The position numbers were made by a program, and so were the translations under genes. The notes under the pieces were generated by a model that was given only the letters and a program-made list of their open reading frames with translations, did not search any database and was not told the DNA's origin. A stretch of 48,552 bases of DNA from an uncultured Chloroflexales bacterium (lineage in GTDB: Bacteria > Chloroflexota > Chloroflexia > Chloroflexales > Chloroflexaceae): NCBI GenBank assembly GCA_937925925.1, contig CALANA010000168.1, positions 1-48,552 on the forward strand, given 5' to 3'. Positions 40,523 to 45,667 of this stretch are shown here, piece by piece (the first letter of the stretch is position 1; each line of letters begins with the position of its first letter).

Positions 40523-41857
40523 CTATGGTGAACGATGTTCCTGGTGTACAATCAACGGCAGATAGCAGTGATGGTCAGGCTGCGGGTCAGGCTCTGGCTG
40601 CGGGTCAGGCTCTGGCTGCGGGTCTGGCTCTGGCTCTGAATCGCGTAGATGGTAGATGCGCCCGTTGGAATAATCGGCCAGATATACCTCGCCGCTCTCG
40701 TCTTCGCCAAAGCTTGAGATTTGAAAGGGTGCATCATACAAGAGTTGGTTGTGCCACACATCAGCACTGCGGCGCAAACCCCAGATGCGCCCGCTCACAT
40801 AGTCGGCATAAAAATAGATGCCCTGGAGCGCCGGATAACGCTGCCCGCGATAGACAAAGCCGCCAGTAATCGAGCGATCGCCGTCGGTATGATCATACTC
40901 AAACACCGGCAAGGTCAACCCGTTCGGATCACAGGTGGTGCCGGGTGGATAGCAGTGGCTGGCTTCCATAATGTTCCAGCTATAGTTTTCGCCGCCTGGA
41001 CTGCTGGCCGGTTGCCAGTTGATCTCCTCATAGGCATTTTGCCCGACATCGGCAATGTAGAGATCGCCGGTGGCGCGGTCAAACGAGAAACGCCAGGGGT
41101 TGCGTAAACCCAGCGCCCAGATCTCATCACGATAGTCTGGATTGGTACGAAACGGATTGTCCTCTGGAATAGCATAGGGTGCGTCGCCTGTATCTTTAAC
41201 GTCAATGCGCAGCAGTTTGCCAAGCAAATCCTGGGGATCCTGGGCGCGATTGTCGGGATCGCCCCCGGAACCGCCATCACCCATGCCGATATAAAGATAG
41301 CCGTCTGGCCCAAACGCCAGTTGACCACCATTATGATTGGTAAATGGCTGTTCGATGGTCAGCAGCACCTGTTCACTTTCAGGATCGGCGCGGTTGGGAT
41401 CGGCACTTACTGCAAATCGTGATAGCCGGGTTGCATTATCCGGCGCACGGGTGTAGTTGACATAAAAATAACCCTGCTGCGCAAAATCGGCCGGAAAGGC
41501 GACGCTGAGTAGCCCGCGCTCGCCGCAGCAGTTGACCCGCGAGCGTATATCCAGGAAAGGATCGGGTAGGAGCTGACCATCTGCGATGAGCCGAATCCGT
41601 CCGCGCTGTTCAACCACAAACAACCGCTTGCTCCCGTCACCAGCGTGCGTTATATGCACCGGTTGATCAAAGCCTTCAGCCAGAGCGGTCAGGGTTATAT
41701 CCGGCCAGGGTGGTGGTTGTTGAGCGGTTGTAATAAGCGGCCTGACCAGCAGGGCTATGGCAAGCAGGAGCAGGACGCTCACGCTTATGCTGGCTACCGG
41801 CCAGGGTGTAGCGGTTATGCTGCGGTTTTGTGCAAAGAATTGTCGTGGTTGAAGCAT
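40523..41857 (-). CDS. PQQ-dependent sugar dehydrogenase-like secreted protein
   Basis: 444 residues from ATG 41857 (MLQPRQFF); a GTG 14 codons upstream is possible. A membrane anchor (ISVSVLLLLAIALLVRP) precedes a six-bladed propeller of the soluble glucose/aldose dehydrogenase family: GFDQPVHITHAGDGSKRLFV, VEQRGRIRLI, CCGERGLLSVAFP (catalytic-His region replaced by the Cys-Cys pair as in Hhip-like members), FTNHNGGQLAFGPDGYLYIG, MGDGGSGGDP, and LGLRNPWRFSFD. It would oxidise a sugar with PQQ outside the membrane. No PQQ biosynthesis gene is in the window. The C-terminus is four PQPEPD repeats and then CYLPLIVHQ, resembling the stalk end of other surface proteins here. It is first in a five-gene operon. 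Confidence 0.85.
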   Translation of the reverse strand: MLQPRQFFAQNRSITATPWPVASISVSVLLLLAIALLVRPLITTAQQPPPWPDITLTALAEGFDQPVHITHAGDGSKRLFVVEQRGRIRLIADGQLLPDPFLDIRSRVNCCGERGLLSVAFPADFAQQGYFYVNYTRAPDNATRLSRFAVSADPNRADPESEQVLLTIEQPFTNHNGGQLAFGPDGYLYIGMGDGGSGGDPDNRAQDPQDLLGKLLRIDVKDTGDAPYAIPEDNPFRTNPDYRDEIWALGLRNPWRFSFDRATGDLYIADVGQNAYEEINWQPASSPGGENYSWNIMEASHCYPPGTTCDPNGLTLPVFEYDHTDGDRSITGGFVYRGQRYPALQGIYFYADYVSGRIWGLRRSADVWHNQLLYDAPFQISSFGEDESGEVYLADYSNGRIYHLRDSEPEPDPQPEPDPQPEPDPQPDHHCYLPLIVHQEHRSP

Positions 41858-41941
41858 AGGGAATAGCTTTTGTCCTGGTATAGATCTTGTCTCCCTCACA
41901 TCCTACCACAACCCGGGCCACAAAGCATGGTGGGCAACGCA

Positions 41942-42040
41942 GGGGGCACCCACGTACGGGCAGGGGGCACCCACGCACGGGCAGGGGCACCTATGCAGGG
42001 ACACCCACGCACGGGCAGGGGCACCCACGAGGGGTGCCCC
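41942..42040. repeat. 21-bp tandem repeat with GGGGCACC hairpin
   Basis: Four to five units of GGGGGCACCCACGxACGGGCA follow one another, and the last forms an 8-bp stem GGGGCACC/GGTGCCCC (42018-42025 with 42033-42040). Downstream at 42218-42241 is a separate 10-bp stem CGCCCTCCCC-agcg-GGGGAGGGCG. The 747-bp gap 41858-42604 holds no convincing gene; minus frames across it are translated repeats. Confidence 0.8.
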
Positions 42041-42532
42041 TACACATATCGGTTGTTTCGTGCAACGCGGGGATGGCCGCATCAGGCCCACCCAGCGGGT
42101 GGGCTGGGGCACCTGTGTGGACGGCGGGGGTGATCGAATCGCTGAGGCGCTGAGCGGTCTGCTGGGGCTGATGGGGCTGTGGCTCGTGTAGGCGACGGGG
42201 TGTGGCCCGCTGCGTTGCGCCCTCCCCAGCGGGGGAGGGCGTTGCGGCGCATCCCAACGGGATAGAATGACAAAAGCTACCCTGGTGAACCGGGAACCGC
42301 GCAGGTTCCCCACCGCCGCCGGGTCGCATATCAGCGGAATCAGACGGCCATACGAATGGTACACCCGTGCCGGAGTTCAGCGCGTCAGCGATTCAAACCT
42401 ACGCGGGGGGATGTTGCGCCATCAGGATGTCTCCCCGGACAGCGGGGGTGATTGAACGCTGATCTGTATGATACCGGACGGCGTGGCGATACTTATTGGC
42501 CGCAATACGCCTTCGCTTGTATTGACATAATG

Positions 42533-42561
42533 TTGGAATTACAGGAAAGGCGTGCTATAAT
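42533..42561 (+). promoter_or_regulatory. Strong predicted promoter for the glycine-zipper gene
   Basis: TTGGAA (42533-42538), a 17-base spacer and TGCTATAAT (extended -10, TATAAT 42556-42561). A stem ACCGG/CCGGT in the short leader (42571-42589) precedes the ribosome site AAGGAGGTC at 42592-42600, five bases before ATG 42605. These are the best expression signals on the plus strand. Confidence 0.75.
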
Positions 42562-42604
42562 GAACACAGTACCGGTTTATGATTCCGGTTGAAGGAGGTC
42601 TGGT

Positions 42605-42991
42605 ATGGCCGATGAGCCGCAAAAACAGCCTGATGAAACCGGCGCGATGGCCGGGATGAGCGCTGGTACCGTTACGGGTGCCAGCATTGGGACAGTGTTG
42701 ATACCCGTGCCTTTCGTTGGCACCTTTGCGGGTGCGCTGGTGGGGGGGATGCTCGGCAGCAAGATGGGCCGGGCGATTGGTAATGCGGTGCAGAAAAAGA
42801 AGCGGGAGAGCGTTCAAGCGTTCAAGCGTTCAAGCGTTCAAGCGGGGGAGCGGAAGAGCGGGGGAACATTCAAGCGTTCAAGCGTTCAAGCGTTCAAGCG
42901 CTCGAACGCTCAGGCGCTCAGAAGGCAAGATTGCTTCAGGATTGACGAGGGGGGAAAAGACAATGTTTGTCCAATTTCATCATCGCGCTGA
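42605..42991 (+). CDS. Glycine-zipper protein with repeat-derived C-terminal tail
   Basis: 128 codons. Residues 1-65 are a coherent small protein: a charged start (MADEPQKQPDETGAM), then AGMSAGTVTGASIGTVLIPV and VGTFAGALVGGMLGSKMGRA, a glycine-zipper membrane-active helix pair, and a basic end (NAVQKKKRES). From residue 66 on the frame is translated GCGTTCAA array (SVQAFKRS repeated), because three 8-base units make eight codons. The original stop has probably been displaced. The C-terminus overlaps the start of the phosphoribosyltransferase gene by 29 bases. Glycine-zipper proteins often sit in membranes; function unknown. It has an excellent promoter and Shine-Dalgarno. Confidence 0.75.
   Translation: MADEPQKQPDETGAMAGMSAGTVTGASIGTVLIPVPFVGTFAGALVGGMLGSKMGRAIGNAVQKKKRESVQAFKRSSVQAGERKSGGTFKRSSVQAFKRSNAQALRRQDCFRIDEGGKDNVCPISSSR
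42809..42916. repeat. GCGTTCAA octamer array inside the 3' end of a gene
   Basis: GCGTTCAA is repeated four times without change (42813-42844), followed by diverged units with GCGGGGGA/GCGGAAGA, then four more GCGTTCAA-like units and GCGCTCGAACGCTCAGGCGCTCAG. It is the least decayed GCGTTCAA array in the window. Confidence 0.9.
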
Positions 42992-43649
42992 AGCCGGGCA
43001 ACTGCTGGCGACACGTTTGCGAGCCTATGCCAATCGCAGCGATGTGCTGATTCTGGCGCTACCACGCGGCGGTGTGCCGGTTGGTTTTGAACTTGCCACT
43101 GCACTCCATGCCCCGCTTGACGTTTTCCTGGTGCGCAAGCTGGGTTTGCCCGGCCATGAAGAGTTGGCGATGGGGGCCATTGCCAACGGTGACATACAGG
43201 TACTCAACGACGATGTGGTTGAGGCGCTGGAGATACCACCGTATGTGATCGAACGGGTGGCGCAGCGTGAACGGCAGGAGTTACTCCGCCGGGCCGCGTT
43301 CTATCGTGGCGACCGCCCCCTACCCGAGGTGCAAGGACGGGTGATTATTCTGGTTGATGATGGGATTGCCACCGGCTCGACCATGCGCGCCGCCATTGCC
43401 GCCTTGCGTGCGCAGCAACCGGCCCGCCTGGTGATTGCGATTCCGGTTGCTCCCCCCGACACGGTGGCGCTGCTCCAGGGGGAAGCTGATGAAGTGGTGT
43501 GCTTGATGACCCCCCGGCCATTCCATGCCGTAGGCTACTGGTATCGTGACTTTTCCCAGACCAGCGACGCCGAGGTACGTGATCTGCTGGCGTGGGCTGC
43601 CCACGACTATCAGCGTGTCTCCGGCTCAGTCCCGGTGACGACCGAATAG
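42963..43649 (+). CDS. Phosphoribosyltransferase (type I PRTase fold)
   Basis: 228 residues from ATG 42963, which has GGGGGGA upstream; longer readings to 42717 run through the repeat. Core features: LILALPRGGVPVGFELATAL, FLVRKLGLPGHEELAMGAIA, and the PRPP motif VIILVDDGIATGSTMRAAIA (two acidic residues then the TGST loop). The closing part PFHAVGYWYRDFSQTSDAEV is typical of the stand-alone bacterial phosphoribosyltransferases of unknown substrate, often encoded beside hydrolases or stress proteins. It presumably moves ribose-5-phosphate from PRPP to or from a base, but that is family inference. It is translationally linked to the glycine-zipper gene, and its end overlaps the convergent fabF gene by 24 bases. 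Confidence 0.9.
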   Translation: MFVQFHHRAEAGQLLATRLRAYANRSDVLILALPRGGVPVGFELATALHAPLDVFLVRKLGLPGHEELAMGAIANGDIQVLNDDVVEALEIPPYVIERVAQRERQELLRRAAFYRGDRPLPEVQGRVIILVDDGIATGSTMRAAIAALRAQQPARLVIAIPVAPPDTVALLQGEADEVVCLMTPRPFHAVGYWYRDFSQTSDAEVRDLLAWAAHDYQRVSGSVPVTTE

Positions 43650-44879
43650 AAGCGCAACATTGTGACCGCCAAAGCCGAACGAGTTGGAGAGAACGTGGCT
43701 CAGTGATGCCGGCATAACCGCACCGGTCACAAACTGGAGCGTACAGTCCGGGTCGGGTTGTTCCAGGTTACGGATGGGCGGTAGCGCCTGGCATTCGAGT
43801 GCTTTGATTGCAGCGATGGCCTGGGTTGCTCCGGCACCGCCAAGCAGATGCCCCAGCGCAGCTTTGATGGCGGTCACGGGAATGCGTGTCGTTTCCGCGC
43901 CGAGCGCCAGCTTCAGCGCCTGCGCTTCGGCGCGATCACCAATGATCGTGGATGTGGCGTGGGCAAAGATGGCATCGATCGCTGCCGCAGTCAGGCCAGC
44001 CTTCGTCAGGGCACGCACGATGGCGCGGGCGGCATGGACACCAGTGGCTTCGGGATGCGTTTCGTGCAGCGCATCGGTGGTGGTGGCATAGCTGACCAGC
44101 TCGGCATAGATGCGTGCCCCACGTTGCAGCGCGTGATCGCGCTCTTCTAGCACCAGCACGCCGGCACCCTCGCCCAGCACAAACCCATCGCGGTCGCAAT
44201 CAAAAGGTCGGCTGGCCTGCTCTGGCGCGTCGTTGCGTGCCGAGAGCGCCCCCAGCGCCTGATCGCCGGCCAGTGTCAGCGGAGTAATGCATGCTTCGGC
44301 ACCACCACACACCATCATTGTCGCATCACCGCGCCGAATGATCTCCGCTGCCTCGCCAATGGCATGCGCACTGGTGGCACAGGCCGAGCCAATCGTAAAA
44401 CTGGGGCCGCGCAGTTCCAGGTGCAGCGCAACTTGCACCGCCGCCATGTTGCTTAACATACGTGGAATAAGCCGGGGACTGACCTTGCGTGGCACCTGGC
44501 GAGCATTGTCTACCTCGGCCAGCAGTGTCTGCTCACCGCCATGACTCGACCCGATCAGCACACCGATGGCATACGGATCGTGGTTGTGCGACGCAAGACC
44601 GGCATCCTGCCATGCCTCCAGCGCGGCGGTCAGGCCAAACAGCGCGAAACGATCCATGCGCCGGGCCTGTTTGGGGCCAATCACCGCTGGCACGCTCAGT
44701 TCGGTCACTTCAGCGGCAATTCGGGTGCGGAAGGCCGTGGGATCGAAGAGGGAAATGCGCCGCACGCCACTGTGTCCGTGACACAGGTTAGTCCAGAAGG
44801 TCGCAACATTATGGCCCAACGGCGTCACCGCGCCCATACCGGTAACTACCACGCGGCGGTTCGTATCCTTCGTAGCCAT
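43626..44879 (-). CDS. fabF: Beta-ketoacyl-ACP synthase II
   Basis: 417 residues from ATG 44879 (MATKDTNRRVVVTGMGAVTP) with GGAGGG five bases upstream; the frame extends 27 codons further without homology. The active-site Cys is in GPSFTIGSACATSAHAIGEA, the first His in IFAHATSTIIGD and the second in IKAALGHLLGGAGATQ, so the C-H-H triad of condensing enzymes is complete. The first His strand has Phe instead of the usual Asn before AHAT. It elongates acyl-ACP with malonyl-ACP in fatty acid synthesis, in the cytoplasm. No acpP or fabG is next to it, which is unusual for fabF. Some polyketide or specialised KAS enzymes look similar, so FabF is the best but not the only reading. Confidence 0.92.
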   Translation of the reverse strand: MATKDTNRRVVVTGMGAVTPLGHNVATFWTNLCHGHSGVRRISLFDPTAFRTRIAAEVTELSVPAVIGPKQARRMDRFALFGLTAALEAWQDAGLASHNHDPYAIGVLIGSSHGGEQTLLAEVDNARQVPRKVSPRLIPRMLSNMAAVQVALHLELRGPSFTIGSACATSAHAIGEAAEIIRRGDATMMVCGGAEACITPLTLAGDQALGALSARNDAPEQASRPFDCDRDGFVLGEGAGVLVLEERDHALQRGARIYAELVSYATTTDALHETHPEATGVHAARAIVRALTKAGLTAAAIDAIFAHATSTIIGDRAEAQALKLALGAETTRIPVTAIKAALGHLLGGAGATQAIAAIKALECQALPPIRNLEQPDPDCTLQFVTGAVMPASLSHVLSNSFGFGGHNVALLFGRHRD

Positions 44880-44930
44880 GGTTACCCTCCATTGTGATTG
44901 TGCTGAACATACGATTGCCCCTTCCTTATT

Positions 44931-44960
44931 TTCATACGCCACGGTCATATTGTAAGACAA
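44931..44960 (-). promoter_or_regulatory. Predicted promoter of fabF
   Basis: On the minus strand TTGTCT (44955-44960) and TATGAA (44931-44936) are separated by 18 bases. Both hexamers match the consensus at four positions. Transcription would start near 44924, 45 bases before the fabF ATG. Confidence 0.4.
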
Positions 44961-45000
44961 AGCCTGTCTCTAGGAAAGCGGGCCGGGCATGTGGTGATTT

Positions 45001-45055
45001 CCTAACCTGTTTTTAACAATAGCTTAACACAAGATGAGAAAGAACGACGTACAAT
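45001..45055 (+). promoter_or_regulatory. Three 11-bp-phased TTAA boxes (Pho-box-like) with a -10 downstream
   Basis: CCTAACCT (45001-45008), TTTAACAA (45012-45019) and CTTAACAC (45023-45030) are 8-base direct repeats with 3-base gaps. That is the geometry of the cyanobacterial Pho box, and TTAACA-N5-TTAACA also matches Bacillus PhoP boxes. TACAAT (45050-45055) lies downstream as a possible -10. The next gene on this strand begins 613 bases away at 45668, and fabF is divergent. Confidence 0.4.
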
Positions 45056-45342
45056 CATAACCGTACTACCTTAAGATATGGAAGCTACCTGACAGGTTAC
45101 ACGCCCGTCGTAGCGTCTTCAGTCGGTTAACAGCGTCAGAAACGATGAAAGTCGTCCTGCCTGCTGGCACCAACCGGGCAGGTGGTACGGCCTGTTCGTG
45201 CATGAAGGATCTTCATTCGTGGTCGCATGCCTGGTTGTATGCATAGACGGCAGATTCGATGTGTAACTCTGCGTATGTCGGCTACCATGGACATCTTCAT
45301 TTTTCAACAATGCTTTGTTAGCGCAAATAAGCGGTGGGTTAA

Positions 45343-45525
45343 CCTGGGAGCGCGGGCGTCCCGCCCTCGGAGTGCGCCTGGGAGCGCGGGCGTCCCGCCC
45401 TCGGAGTGCGCCTGGGAGCGCGGGCGTCCCGCCCTCGGAGTGCTGTAGTGCTGGGAGCGCGGGCGTCCCGCCCTCGGAGTGCTGTAGTGCTGGGAGCGCG
45501 GGCGTCTCTCGCCCTCGGAGTGCTG
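45343..45525. repeat. Family C tandem array, five units
   Basis: CCTGGGAGCGCGGGCGTCCC followed by GCCCTCGGAGTG starts at 45343, 45377 and 45411 (34-bp period) and again at 45450 and 45490 with CTGTAGTG added (39-40 bp period). The last unit has GTCTCTCGCC for GTCCCGCC. No gene is in the 788-bp gap 44880-45667; the open frames here are repeat translations. Confidence 0.9.
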
Positions 45526-45667
45526 CCAATCTTTTTGACAGTAGCTACGCAGTGTATGGTTCTTTTTGCTATCGGTTGCACCAGATGTCTATTTGAAAAG
45601 ACCTTGAGATCTGCGATGTTTCCAGGCTCCGATTGCCTGTTCGTATGCGAGTAAGGAGAGACGTGCT

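Noticed and set aside
41903-42364. 153-codon minus frame
   Set aside because: Translation of 21-bp tandem repeats and palindromes; Pro/Ala/Cys-rich, no ribosome site.
42270-42440. Possible group II intron or IS remnant (GGGAACCGCGCAGGTTCCCC)
   Set aside because: No domain V-like hairpin or reverse transcriptase sequence could be found; too little to support a call.
45119-45529. 136-codon minus frame
   Set aside because: Most of it is the translated family C tandem array.
45535-45560. TTGACA at 45535 as a -35 for the surface protein gene
   Set aside because: The only -10-like hexamer (TATGGT) is 14 bases away, too close, and no other suits.
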